DNA from: Chlorobiota bacterium
Lineage (GTDB): Bacteria; Bacteroidota; Ignavibacteria; OLB7
Length of the DNA: 64,000 nt
NCBI GenBank assembly: GCA_016710285.1
Contig: JADJXR010000001.1
Span: forward strand, 62,001 to 126,000
Direction of reading: 5' to 3'
Numbering within the stretch: position 1 is the stretch's first letter; the number at the start of each line of letters is the position of its first letter. Position numbers and translations under genes: made by a program. Shown here one piece after another: positions 52,351 to 61,410 of this stretch. The notes under the pieces were generated by a model. That model did not search any database. It was not told the DNA's origin and saw nothing but the letters and a program-made list of their open reading frames with translations.

Positions 52351-55300
52351 CTGGGTTCGGATATGTTCCCATCAGATCGCCACCAGCCGGGCCACCTGGA
52401 GGCAGCGTCAGGCCTGGACCAAAGTCAACCTGTTGGATCGTTCCGTCGGCAATCTTCGCGCTCGTTACCGAGTTGTCCGCCAAGTCGGCTGTCAGGATCG
52501 TTCCGTCCAAGATGTTCGTCGTCGTCACTCCGTCGGTCGCGATGTCCGTCGTCACAATCGTTCCGTCGAGAATCTTCCCGCTCGTCACCGCATCGTTGGC
52601 CAGCTTCGGTGTTGTCACCGAGTTGTCCGCCAAGTCTGCTGTCAGGATCGCGCCATCAAGAATCTTCGCGCTGGTGACGGCATCATCCGCCAACTCCACG
52701 CTTGTCACCACGCCAGGAGCGATGTCTGGGTTCGGATATGTTCCCATCAAATCGCCACCAGCTGGACCACCTGGAGGCAGCGTCAGGCCTGGACCAAAGT
52801 CAACCTGTTGGATCGTTCCGTCGGCAATCTTCGCGCTCGTTACCGAGTTGTCTGCCAAGTCTGCTGTCAGGATCGTTCCGTCCAAAATGTTCGTCGTCGT
52901 CACTCCGTCGGTCGCGATGTCCGTCGTCACAATCGTTCCGTCGAGAATCTTCCCGCTCGTCACTGCATCGTTGGCCAGCTTCGGTGTTGTCACCGAGTTG
53001 TCTGCCAAGTCTGCCGTCAAGATTGCGCCATCAAGAATCTTCGCGCTGGTGACGGCATCATCCGCCAACTCCACACTGGTCACCACGCCAGGGGCGATGT
53101 CTGGGTTCGGATATGTCCCCATCAGATCGCCACCAGCCGGGCCACCTGGAGGCAGCGTCAGGCCTGGACCAAAGTCAACCTGCTGGATCGTTCCGTCGGC
53201 AATCTTCGCGCTCGTTACCGAGTTGTCCGCCAAGTCGGCTGTCAGGATCGTTCCGTCCAAGATGTTCGTTGTCGTCACTCCGTCGGTCGCGATGTCCGTC
53301 GTCACAATCGTTCCGTCGAGAATCTTCCCGCTCGTCACCGCATCGTTGGCCAGCTTCGGTGTTGTCACCGAGTTGTCTGCCAAGTCTGCTGTCAGGATCG
53401 CGCCATCAAGAATCTTCGCGCTGGTAACGGCATCATCTGCCAACTCCACACTCGTCACCACACCCGGGGCGATGTCTGGGTTCGGATATGTTCCCATCAG
53501 ATCGCCACCAGCCGGGCCACCTGGAGGCAGCGTCAGGCCTGGACCAAAGTCAACCTGTTGGATCGTTCCGTCGGCAATCTTCGCGCTCGTTACCGAGTTG
53601 TCCGCCAAGTCGGCTGTCAGGATCGTTCCGTCCAAGATGTTCGTCGTCGTCACTCCGTCGGTCGCGATGTCCGTCGTCACAATCGTTCCGTCGAGAATCT
53701 TCCCGCTCGTCACTGCATCGTTGGCCAGCTTCGGTGTTGTCACCGAGTTGTCCGCCAAGTCTGCTGTCAGGATCGCGCCATCAAGAATCTTCGCGCTGGT
53801 GACGGCATCATCTGCCAACTCCACACTGGTCACCACGCCCGGGGCGATGTCTGGGTTCGGATATGTTCCCATCAGATCGCCACCAGCCGGGCCACCTGGA
53901 GGCAGCGTCAGGCCTGGACCAAAGTCAACCTGTTGGATCGTTCCGTCGGCAATCTTCGCGCTCGTTACCGAGTTGTCCGCCAAGTCTGCTGTCAAGATTG
54001 CACCATCAAGAATCTTCGCGCTGGTGACGGCATCATCTGCCAACTCCACGCTTGTCACCACGCCTGGAGCGATGTCTGGGTTCGGATATGTCCCCATCAG
54101 ATCGCCACCAGCCGGGCCACCTGGAGGCAGCGTCAGGCCTGGACCAAAGTCAACCTGTTGGATCGTTCCGTCGGCAATCTTCGCGCTCGTTACCGAGTTG
54201 TCCGCCAAGTCTGCTGTCAGGATTGTTGCGTCCAGAATTTTATCTGTGTTCACCGATCCATCGGCCAAATCTGCAGTTCCTACTGCGCCATCGGTGATGT
54301 TGATGCTCTCAACAGCATTGTTCGCCAGCGTTGGGTTCGGATACGTCCCCGTCAGATCGCCACCGGCTGGGCCGCCCGGAGGCAGCGTCACGCCTGGGCC
54401 GATCTTCGCTTGCGTAATTGCGTTGTCGGCGATGTCCTCGGTCAAGATCGTTGCGTTCAGGATCTTCGCGCTGGTGACTGCATCATCGGCAAGGTCGGCG
54501 GTGCCAACCGCGCCATCGGTGATGTTCACGCTTTCAACAGCATTGTTTGCCAGCGTTGGGTTCGGATACGTCCCCGTCAGATCGCCACCAGCTGGGCCAC
54601 CCGGAGGCAGCGTCACGCCTGGGCCGATCTTCGCTTGCGTAATTGCGTTGTCGGCGATGTCCTCGGTCAAGATCGTTGCGTTCAGGATCTTCGCGCTGGT
54701 GACTGCATCGTCGGCAAGGTCGGCGGTGCCAACCGCGCCATCGGTGATGTTGATGCTCTCAACAGCATTGTTCGCCAGCGTTGGGTTCGGATACGTCCCC
54801 GTCAGATCGCCACCAGCTGGGCCGCCCGGGGGCAGCGTCACGCCTGGAGCAATCTTCGCCTGCGTGATCGAAAGATCAGCGATGTCCTCGGTCAAGATCG
54901 TTGCGTTCAGGATCTTCGCGCTGGTGACGGCATCGTCGGCAAGGTCGGCGGTGCCAACCGCGCCATCGGTGATGTTCACGCTTTCAACGGCATTGTTTGC
55001 CAGCGTTGGGTTCGGATACGTCCCCGTCAGATCGCCACCAGCTGGGCCGCCTGGAGGCAGCGTCACGCCTGGAGCAATCTTCGCTTGCGTGATCGAAAGA
55101 TCAGCGATGTCCTCGGTCAAGATCGTTGCGTTCAGAATCTTCGCGCTGGTGACTGCATCGTCGGCAAGGTCGGCGGTGCCAACCGCGCCATCGGTGATGT
55201 TGACGCTCTCAACGGCATTGTTCGCCAGCGTTGGGTTCGGATATGTTCCTGTCAGATCGCCTCCAGCTGGGCCGCCTGGAGGCAGCGTCACGCCTGGAGC

Positions 55301-58300
55301 AATCTTCGCTTGCGTGATCGAAAGATCAGCAATGTCATTTGTGTTGACACCGCCATCAAGAATCTTATCAGTGGTGACGGCTGCATCGGCAAGGTCGGCA
55401 GTGCCAACTGCACCGTCGGTGATGTTGACGCTCTCAACAGCATTGTTCGCCAGCGTTGGGTTCGGATATGTTCCTGTCAGATCGCCTCCAGCTGGGCCGC
55501 CCGGGGGCAGCGTCACGCCTGGAGCAATCTTCGCTTGCGTGATCGAAAGATCAGCAATGTCATTTGTGTTGACACCGCCATCAAGAATCTTCGCCGTGGT
55601 GACGGCATCGTCGGCAAGGTCGGCAGTGCCAACTGCGCCGTCGGTGATGTTGATGCTTTCAACGGCATTATTTGCCAGCGTTGGGTTCGGATACGTCCCG
55701 GCAAGATCACCACCGGCAGGACCGCCTGGTGGCAAGAAGACGCCTGGAGCAATCTTCGCCTGTGTCACCGAGGCATCGGCAAGGTCGGTGGTTCCAACCG
55801 CAGCATCAGCGATTTTCTGGCTGGTGATGGCATCGTCGGCAACGTCGGCTGTGCCAACCGTTCCATCCAGAATTTTTCCGGTGGTGACGGCATCAGCGGC
55901 CAGCTTGGCTTCTGTCACCGAAAGATCTGCCAAGTCCGCTGTTCCAACTCCTCCGTCAGCAATCTTTGCCGTGGTGACGGCATCGTCGGCCAGCTCGGTG
56001 TTGCCAACCGCACCGTTTGCGATTTCGGTGCTGCCAACTGCGTCGGAAGCAATTTGCGGGTTCGGATACGTTCCCGTCAGATCGCCACCAGCCGCGCCCA
56101 CTGGCGGCAGACCAAAGCCTGGAGCCAACTTGGATTGCGTCACCGAGCCATCAGCGATTTCGGTGGTTCCAACCGCAGCATCGGCAATCTTTTGGCTGGT
56201 GACGGCATCGTCGGCCAGATCGGCAGTGCCAACTGTCCCATCAAGAATCTTGTCGGTTGCCACCGCGTTGTCGGCCAGCTTGGCATTCGTTACCGAAAGG
56301 TCAGCAAGGTCGGCAGTGAGGATTGCTCCATCAAGAATTTTCGCGCTGGTGACGGCATCGTTGGCAATTTTGCCATTGGTGACGGCACTGTTCGCGATGT
56401 TCGGGTTTGGATACGTTCCCGCAAGATCACCACCGGCCGGGCCGCCTGGTGGCAGATACACTCCAGCGGCAAACTTCACTTGCGTGATGGATCCATCTTG
56501 CAGTTTTGCGGTGGAGATGGAGTTGTCGGCAAGGTCGTTCTGCCCCACTGTTCCATCGGCAATGCGCGACGTGGTGACAGCGTCGGCAGCAATTTTTGCT
56601 GTGGTGACGGCTCCATCTTGGATGTCGCCACTTTGAACAGCACCGTCAGCAATTTTCGACGTGGTGACAGCGTTGTCGGCCAGCTTGTTGCTGTTGATCG
56701 CGTTGTTGGCGACCGTTGGGTTTGGATACGTTCCGGCAAGATCGCCACCGGCGGGACCGCCTGGAGGCATCGTAATGCTGGCATCCAATTTTGCTTGCGT
56801 GATTGCACCGTCGGCAATCTTCGTGCTGGTGACGGCACCGGCAGCAATTTTGTCGGTAGTTACTGCACCAAGCGCAATCGTTGGGTTCGGATACGTGCCG
56901 GCCAGGTCGCCACTTGCCGGACCGTTTGGCGGCAACGACAAACCTGGAGCCAGCTTCGCTTGGGTGATGGTGGCATCGGCCAGCTTCAACCCAGTGATCG
57001 AGCCGTTGGCAAGGTCGGCATTCTGGATTGTTCCATCCAGAATCTTATCGGTGTTGACCGCTGCGTCGGCAATCTTGTTGGTGCTGACAGCAAGGTCAGC
57101 CAGTTTGGATGCACCAACCGAGCCATCGGCAAGGTCGCTTCCAACAATCGAGCCATCAAGGATGCGCGAACTGGTGACGGCATCGTTGGCCAGCTTTGCG
57201 CTGGTGACAACGCCATCGGCAAGGTCGGCATTCATCACGCCACCATCCATGATCTTGGAGCTGGTGACGGCATCGTTGGCGATTTTGGTGGAAGTAACAA
57301 CACCAAGGGCGATCGTTGGGTTTGGATAGGTTCCGGTAAGATCACCACCGGCAACTCCGCCCGGAGGCATCGTCACGTTGGCGGCCAACTTGGCTTGCGT
57401 GATCGAGCCATCAGCGATTTTGCTGCTGGTAACGGCTCCATCTTGAATCTTGGTTTGCGTCACCGCGCCCAACGCAATCGTTGGGTTCGGATAGTTGCCA
57501 GTCAGGTCACCGCTTGCTGGGCCGTTTGGCGGCAGTGATACACCCGGAGCAATTTTGTTTTGGGTGATGGCAGCATCCTGGATCTTGGAGTTAGTGACAG
57601 CCTGGTCTTGGATTTTAATGCTAGAAACCGCACCATCGGAGAGCTTGGAGCCAGTAACGGCATTATCGGCAATCTTGCTGCTGGTGACGGCACCACTCAG
57701 GATGGATGGATTCGGATACGTTCCCGAAAGATCACCACCGGCCGGACCACCTGGCGGCAACGAGACTCCAGGGGCAATCTTATCAGAAGTAATTGCACCG
57801 CTGGCAATGTGGTTGCTGCGGACGGCGTTGTCGGCGATGATCTCGGCATTGACAGCGTCCTCGGCAATTTTTTGGCGAGTGATCGCGAAGTCGGCGATGT
57901 CTTCCGGCAGGATCGTGAAGTTGCGGATCTTCTGCGTGGTGACTGCTTCGTCGGCAAGGTCAACGGTGTTGACTGTTCCATCAACAATCTTCGCGCTTGT
58001 CACCGAGTTGTCGGCAAGGTCAGCGGTGATGATCGAGCCATCAATGATGTTCGTGCTGTTGACCGAGTTCGGAGCCAGCTTGGCGTTGGTGACTGCGCCG
58101 TCGGCCAATTTCCCCGTGGTGACTGCGCCATCGGCCAGATCAACGGTGTTGACCGAGCCATCAATGATGTTCGCGCCGCTGACGGAGTTCGGAGCCATTT
58201 TGGAGCTGGTGACTGCGCCGTCGGCAATTTTGCCGGTGGTGACTGCAGCATCAGCGATGTCAGCCGTGTTGACCGACCCATCAATGATGTTCGCACCGTT

Positions 58301-59746
58301 GACGGAGTTCGGAGCCAGCTTTGCGTTGGTGACTGCACCGTCGGCCAAGTCTCCTGTTCCCACCGCGCCGTCGGCGATGTCGGCGGAAGAGACCGTGCCA
58401 TCAATAATGTTCGTGGTGTTGACGGAGTTCACCGCCAACTTGACGTTGGTGACGGATCCATCAGCAAGTTTTGCCGTGGCGACCGATCCATCAGCAAGAT
58501 CATCCGTTCCCACCGTTCCATCAACGATGTTGGTGGTGTTGACCGAGTTCGGAGCCATTTTCGGGTTGGTCACTGCGCCGTCGGCAATGTCCCCTGTTCC
58601 CACCGCTCCATCAATGATATTGCTGCTGCTGACCGAGCTTGGAGCCATTTTTGGATTGGTGACTGCGCCGTCGGCAATCTCACCAGTTCCAACCGCGCCA
58701 GCGCGGATTTCTGGGTTTGGATAGGTTCCCGTCAGGTCCCCACCAGCCGCACCGCTTGGGATTGCGCTAACACCCGGAGCCAACTTGCTTTGGGTGATGG
58801 AGCCATCAATGATGTTGGAAGTCCCGACAGAGTTCCCAGCAAGTTCGGCTGCGCCAACTGCTCCCGGGCGGATCTGTGGATTCGGGTAGGTTCCGGTCAG
58901 GTCGCCGCCGGCGGTTCCGGTTGGCGTGGTGTTCAAGGTTTGCCATTGCGCGCCCGCGCCGGTTGCCATCAGCACCTGCCCGCTTAACGCGCCCAGCGTG
59001 CTAATTTTTCCGGTGGTGACAGCACCGTTCGCAATCTTATCGGTGCTGACCGCGCCGTTGCTTAGTTGGTTGGTTCCAACAGCGTCGTTGGCGATTTTTG
59101 TGGTTGTCACCGCGCCGTTGGCCAGCATCACATTGTTGACACCGCCATTGGCGATCGAGACGGTGGCGCGCCCATTGTTGACATCAACGTCAATACCGGG
59201 GCCGCCTTGAATTTGGTTGATGTTGCCGCCGCTTGGGGTCAACCAAACAACGTTGCCGCTGGAGTTAATGGTCAGGACTTGGCCATTTGTTCCGCCAGCC
59301 GGGCTGATTTTTTGCATGGTAATCGCACCATCAGCAATCTTGGCTGTGGTGATCGCTCCATCGGCAACCGTCCATGCGTTCAAAGCATAGGGAACGGAGG
59401 TCAACTGCGTGCGTGGCACAAGCTCGGTACCGGTACCAAGCGTGATGCCGACGTAGTATTGCTTGTCGAACGGCAGATTCAGCGGCGAAATCGCGCCGAG
59501 AATTGCGTTAAAGATGCCGCCACTTACGGCCATTGATTGGGTTTCGCTCCATAGAGCTACGCCGCCGTTCTGGACATCGTACACGGAAATCGTCATCGTG
59601 TAGGAGCCATCGGGGACCGGTTGGCCGCTGGTGCTTGTCAGTCGCCCCTGGTAGTTCATCGTGCGTGGAATCTGGGCTTGTGCCGTATTCACAGCAGCCA
59701 TCACGCCGAGCAGTGGCAGGGTACTGAGGAACAGTTTACGTCGCAT
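51326..59746 (-). CDS. giant fibre-like repeat protein, N-terminal fragment
   Basis: 2806 codons. Signal peptide hydrophobic, ending NTAQA; then QIPRTMNYQGRLTSTSGQPV, DGSYTMTISVYDVQNGGVALWS...GGIFNAILGAISPL...PFDKQYYVGITLGTGTELVPR...SVPYALNAW, an N-terminal domain widely seen in Ignavibacteria/Kapabacteria exported repeat proteins and different from the module of the other five genes. From residue about 125 on it is almost wholly decad repeats with a hydrophobic residue every fifth position (aVTTD kILDG tVGTA dLADG), broken about 23 times by a Gly/Pro spacer ending TYPNP. The frame dies near 51326 in nonsense after VERRRSL because a C is missing at about 51383; restored, the protein is about 4,566 residues. 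Confidence 0.8.
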   Translation of the reverse strand: MRRKLFLSTLPLLGVMAAVNTAQAQIPRTMNYQGRLTSTSGQPVPDGSYTMTISVYDVQNGGVALWSETQSMAVSGGIFNAILGAISPLNLPFDKQYYVGITLGTGTELVPRTQLTSVPYALNAWTVADGAITTAKIADGAITMQKISPAGGTNGQVLTINSSGNVVWLTPSGGNINQIQGGPGIDVDVNNGRATVSIANGGVNNVMLANGAVTTTKIANDAVGTNQLSNGAVSTDKIANGAVTTGKISTLGALSGQVLMATGAGAQWQTLNTTPTGTAGGDLTGTYPNPQIRPGAVGAAELAGNSVGTSNIIDGSITQSKLAPGVSAIPSGAAGGDLTGTYPNPEIRAGAVGTGEIADGAVTNPKMAPSSVSSSNIIDGAVGTGDIADGAVTNPKMAPNSVNTTNIVDGTVGTDDLADGSVATAKLADGSVTNVKLAVNSVNTTNIIDGTVSSADIADGAVGTGDLADGAVTNAKLAPNSVNGANIIDGSVNTADIADAAVTTGKIADGAVTSSKMAPNSVSGANIIDGSVNTVDLADGAVTTGKLADGAVTNAKLAPNSVNSTNIIDGSIITADLADNSVTSAKIVDGTVNTVDLADEAVTTQKIRNFTILPEDIADFAITRQKIAEDAVNAEIIADNAVRSNHIASGAITSDKIAPGVSLPPGGPAGGDLSGTYPNPSILSGAVTSSKIADNAVTGSKLSDGAVSSIKIQDQAVTNSKIQDAAITQNKIAPGVSLPPNGPASGDLTGNYPNPTIALGAVTQTKIQDGAVTSSKIADGSITQAKLAANVTMPPGGVAGGDLTGTYPNPTIALGVVTSTKIANDAVTSSKIMDGGVMNADLADGVVTSAKLANDAVTSSRILDGSIVGSDLADGSVGASKLADLAVSTNKIADAAVNTDKILDGTIQNADLANGSITGLKLADATITQAKLAPGLSLPPNGPASGDLAGTYPNPTIALGAVTTDKIAAGAVTSTKIADGAITQAKLDASITMPPGGPAGGDLAGTYPNPTVANNAINSNKLADNAVTTSKIADGAVQSGDIQDGAVTTAKIAADAVTTSRIADGTVGQNDLADNSISTAKLQDGSITQVKFAAGVYLPPGGPAGGDLAGTYPNPNIANSAVTNGKIANDAVTSAKILDGAILTADLADLSVTNAKLADNAVATDKILDGTVGTADLADDAVTSQKIADAAVGTTEIADGSVTQSKLAPGFGLPPVGAAGGDLTGTYPNPQIASDAVGSTEIANGAVGNTELADDAVTTAKIADGGVGTADLADLSVTEAKLAADAVTTGKILDGTVGTADVADDAITSQKIADAAVGTTDLADASVTQAKIAPGVFLPPGGPAGGDLAGTYPNPTLANNAVESINITDGAVGTADLADDAVTTAKILDGGVNTNDIADLSITQAKIAPGVTLPPGGPAGGDLTGTYPNPTLANNAVESVNITDGAVGTADLADAAVTTDKILDGGVNTNDIADLSITQAKIAPGVTLPPGGPAGGDLTGTYPNPTLANNAVESVNITDGAVGTADLADDAVTSAKILNATILTEDIADLSITQAKIAPGVTLPPGGPAGGDLTGTYPNPTLANNAVESVNITDGAVGTADLADDAVTSAKILNATILTEDIADLSITQAKIAPGVTLPPGGPAGGDLTGTYPNPTLANNAVESINITDGAVGTADLADDAVTSAKILNATILTEDIADNAITQAKIGPGVTLPPGGPAGGDLTGTYPNPTLANNAVESVNITDGAVGTADLADDAVTSAKILNATILTEDIADNAITQAKIGPGVTLPPGGPAGGDLTGTYPNPTLANNAVESINITDGAVGTADLADGSVNTDKILDATILTADLADNSVTSAKIADGTIQQVDFGPGLTLPPGGPAGGDLMGTYPNPDIAPGVVTSVELADDAVTSAKILDGAILTADLADNSVTSAKIADGTIQQVDFGPGLTLPPGGPAGGDLMGTYPNPDIAPGVVTSVELADDAVTSAKILDGAILTADLADNSVTTPKLANDAVTSGKILDGTIVTTDIATDGVTTTNILDGTILTADLADNSVTSAKIADGTIQQVDFGPGLTLPPGGPAGGDLMGTYPNPDIAPGVVTSVELADDAVTSAKILDGAILTADLADNSVTTPKLANDAVTSGKILDGTIVTTDIATDGVTTTNILDGTILTADLADNSVTSAKIADGTIQQVDFGPGLTLPPGGPAGGDLMGTYPNPDIAPGVVTSVELADDAVTSAKILDGAILTADLADNSVTTPKLANDAVTSGKILDGTIVTTDIATDGVTTTNILDGTILTADLADNSVTSAKIADGTIQQVDFGPGLTLPPGGPAGGDLMGTYPNPDIAPGVVTSVELADDAVTSAKILDGAILTADLADNSVTTPKLANDAVTSGKILDGTIVTTDIATDGVTTTNILDGTILTADLADNSVTSAKIADGTIQQVDFGPGLTLPPGGPAGGDLMGTYPNPDIAPGVVTSVELANDAVTSAKILNGTIANIDLANDVIASANIIDGAILTADIANDAVTGGKIADGAVGTSKIADGAVNSVKIQDGSVTTNDIADGTIANADLSGSSVSTANIIDGTITNADIANDAVTTNNIIDGGVLSADLANGAVTNAKLGADAVTTDKILDGTVGTADLADGGVGSIDLANAAVTNAKLATDAVQTTNILDGTILTADLADNSVTSAKIADGTIQQVDFGPGLTLPPGGPAGGDLMGTYPNPDIAPGVVTSVELANDAVTSAKILNGTIANADLANDVIASANIIDGAILTADLANDAVTAGKLADGAVERRRSLTEPLRQSRLLTER
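52351..54075 (-). repeat. 375-bp tandem units (four copies) plus one 225-bp unit
   Basis: Landmark ctgggttcggatatgtycc at 52351, 52726, 53101, 53476 and 53851: four exact 375-base periods (125 residues). The next landmark is at 54076, 225 bases further, a shortened unit. Copies differ mainly by synonymous changes. Confidence 0.92.
54331..55905 (-). repeat. 225-bp tandem units (seven copies)
   Basis: Landmark ttgggttcggatacgtcc occurs at 54331, 54556, 54781, 55006, 55231, 55456 and 55681, an exact 225-base (75-residue) period. Ends of the last unit are diverged, so 55905 is approximate. Confidence 0.9.
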
Positions 59747-59818
59747 TGTACTATCCCTATGCTTTGTGAGAGAGATTATGGTTTGTTTTGAGAAACGTTT
59801 GCTTTTTCTGCGAAAGGC

Positions 59819-59834
59819 TCCGGCAATTGCCGGA
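59819..59834. other. 16-base perfect palindrome downstream of the T9SS gene
   Basis: TCCGGCAATTGCCGGA lies between the T9SS-sorted gene (stop 59877) and the start of the giant gene (59746). On the minus strand it is followed by GCCTTTCGCAGAAAAAGC; could be a terminator or a regulator site. Confidence 0.4.
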
Positions 59835-59876
59835 TCATGCTTTGTGGAGAATCGAAGGGAAGCTGGCCGGACCGGG

Positions 59877-60428
59877 CTACTTCACAACGACCATCACGAT
59901 GGTGCGGCGCGTGCCGTCGGCGATCAGCTGGGCAACGTATTGCCCCGATTCTAGATCAGCCGCGCCAACGCGGACGGAGTAGGCTCCGGCTTCCCGATTT
60001 CCTTCCACAAGGGTCAGTGCCTCGCGCCCGATGTTGTCGTAGAGCTTCAGGCTAACAGAGGTGGAACGGGGAAGTTCGAAGCGGATTTCGGTGGATTCGG
60101 TAAACGGGTTGGGGATGTTTTGCAACAGCCGCACCCCGCTGCCAGTAACGGCCCCGGCAATCGGCGATTCCTCAACACCACTGGTGCCAACGGGAATGCT
60201 GTACCAGAACCCTTGCTGGTTGATCGAGGCAATGCTGGCAACCGGGCCAATTGCGGATTGCCCGAACGTGCCATTAATCACCACCATGCCATCGGTGGCC
60301 GGTGCCCCACCCGCCCCAATCACATACGTTCTTTGGATGGTGGATTGCGCCTGTAACTGCCCAATGCCGGACAGCATCGCCAAAACTCCAGTAAGCCAGA
60401 GTGCGCGCCGTAACAGTGTTGTCATCAT
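59877..60428 (-). CDS. small secreted protein with T9SS type A sorting domain
   Basis: 183 residues from the MMTTLLRRALW ATG pair; GGAGG sits 3-6 bases upstream of these, whereas the frame also runs 87 codons further into sequence that overlaps the zinc-ribbon gene and is not protein-like. Signal peptide hydrophobic (WLTGVLAMLSGIGQLQAQ). The mature part has TYVIGAGGAPATDGMVVING, TFGQSAIGPVASI and QQGFWYSI, a short motif set common to exported proteins in this group, then a C-terminal T9SS type A signal (RLLQNIPNPFTESTEIRFEL, VSLKLYDNIGREALTL, GQYVAQLIADG). Predicted to be secreted and surface-anchored. It is the gene directly upstream of the giant fibre gene, on the same strand. Confidence 0.85.
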   Translation of the reverse strand: MMTTLLRRALWLTGVLAMLSGIGQLQAQSTIQRTYVIGAGGAPATDGMVVINGTFGQSAIGPVASIASINQQGFWYSIPVGTSGVEESPIAGAVTGSGVRLLQNIPNPFTESTEIRFELPRSTSVSLKLYDNIGREALTLVEGNREAGAYSVRVGAADLESGQYVAQLIADGTRRTIVMVVVK

Positions 60429-60498
60429 TGCCCTCCAAGTTGCAGCTTGAGTGTGTAGAAGAGGTTTCAACAAGGGATTTGCAGAATCAGTAAGCGTG

Positions 60499-60759
60499 TT
60501 AGTCGGAATGGTTTTCGGATTGAAAGGTTCCGGCATTGAGCGGAGTTCCACACTGGGTGCAGTAGTTGGCAACCGGATGCTGGATTGGCTGCCCACACAA
60601 GCTGCAGGAGCGGATAAGTTCATGGCCGCAGCTTGCGCAGAACTTGTCGTGCTGATATCCAAGCGCGCTGCAATGCCCGCATTGGACAATCACCGTCGAG
60701 GTTCTTACGAACTTCGTCGCCTCGGCCGACACTGGATGGATAATTGCAGGATGCACCAT
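60499..60759 (-). CDS. double zinc-ribbon protein
   Basis: 86-residue soluble protein with two C4 zinc ribbons: CGHC-x11-CASCG and CSLCG-x10-CTQCG (the second resembles the zinc-ribbon of zf-ribbon_3/DZR families). N-terminus is a short unique stretch (MVHPAIIHPVSAEATKF). No other domain. Such small zinc ribbons often act as protein or nucleic-acid adaptors. Convergent-neighbour arrangement: stop at 60499 faces the T9SS gene's start 70 bases on. Function unknown. Confidence 0.75.
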   Translation of the reverse strand: MVHPAIIHPVSAEATKFVRTSTVIVQCGHCSALGYQHDKFCASCGHELIRSCSLCGQPIQHPVANYCTQCGTPLNAGTFQSENHSD

Positions 60760-61410
60760 GCGGAAGGACTCCCGATTGGCCCATGACGGGCATAACGTCT
60801 GTCGAAGGGTCTGGCGGCTTTTTCAGCCGCTCCAAAGATACCCCCCCCCGATTTCGCCCACTTCCCTCCCCGATTGCTCCATGTATGGAACCTGATTGCA
60901 ATTTTTACTTTTGTTGATTCAATCACTTGCCAATCAGCGTTTTACATCCTTATATAATCTGCACAATCAAATACACCACCCTGCATGCCCCCCTTTTTTC
61001 CCACTCAACGCCGTTCAATAAGCCAAGCAAAACGATGGCTGGACTGCTTTAGCTATTATGCTCCCCCTTCATGAAAGGCGGTGCAGCGCATCAAGCAAGC
61101 GACGCGGAATTGGGGATTACAAGAATGAAAGGCGGAGTTGGCGTTTTTGTAAAAGAATCAACGATTAAAGTGGATTGGGTGGCTATGCTTCAATAGAACT
61201 TCCCCTTCCCCTATATTCGCGCTGAACAGATGCCGGTTGGCCCAACAGGGCGTGCTGCGGGGAAGTGAGATGCCCGGGGGAAGTGCCCGCCAACCGTCAT
61301 TGCTCTGTGGTGATGCTGGCATTCCCCCATCCCTGCGGAATCCTGTACTTCGCGCTATCGGCCCCTTCCTGTTGCTAAGCTGGTAGCGTTCCATAACTGC
61401 TTAACCAACT
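60760..61410. other. 651-base intergenic gap
   Basis: Divergent space between the zinc-ribbon gene (minus) and the ATPase (plus). It has a C9 tract at 60841-60849, an AT-rich block around 60890-60990 and two atgaaaggcgg words 57 bases apart (61071, 61126). No credible gene on either strand. Confidence 0.55.
60928..60958 (+). promoter_or_regulatory. candidate promoter
   Basis: TTGCCA (60928-60933) and TATAAT (60953-60958) with a 19-base spacer inside the AT-rich block, pointing to the ATPase gene about 450 bases on. Spacer is long and distance large, so weak. Confidence 0.25.

Noticed and set aside
52119..57538. Very long plus-strand open frames (over 1,500 codons) across the giant gene
   Set aside because: They are antisense shadows of a repetitive minus-strand gene; a repeat lacking stops in one frame lacks them in every copy. 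Their translations (APSRIFALVTASSANS-type) resemble no protein and have no signal peptide or ribosome site that makes sense.
46047..59746. CRISPR-like appearance of regularly spaced repeats
   Set aside because: Units are coding, 225 bases or longer, without short identical repeats separated by unrelated spacers, and no cas gene is near.
30480..59746. Prophage
   Set aside because: Only tail-fibre-like modules are present; there are no capsid, terminase, integrase or lysis genes, and each protein has a signal peptide, which phage tail fibres lack.
17506..60849. Homopolymer tracts of 8-9 G/C upstream of surface genes (17506, about 32671, 60841) as phase switches
   Set aside because: Tracts of the same length also occur inside lat (about 18990), and at this GC content several are expected by chance in 64 kb.
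61158..61394. 78-codon minus-strand frame before the ATPase
   Set aside because: No recognisable domain, no ribosome site and it would sit in the promoter of the ATPase.
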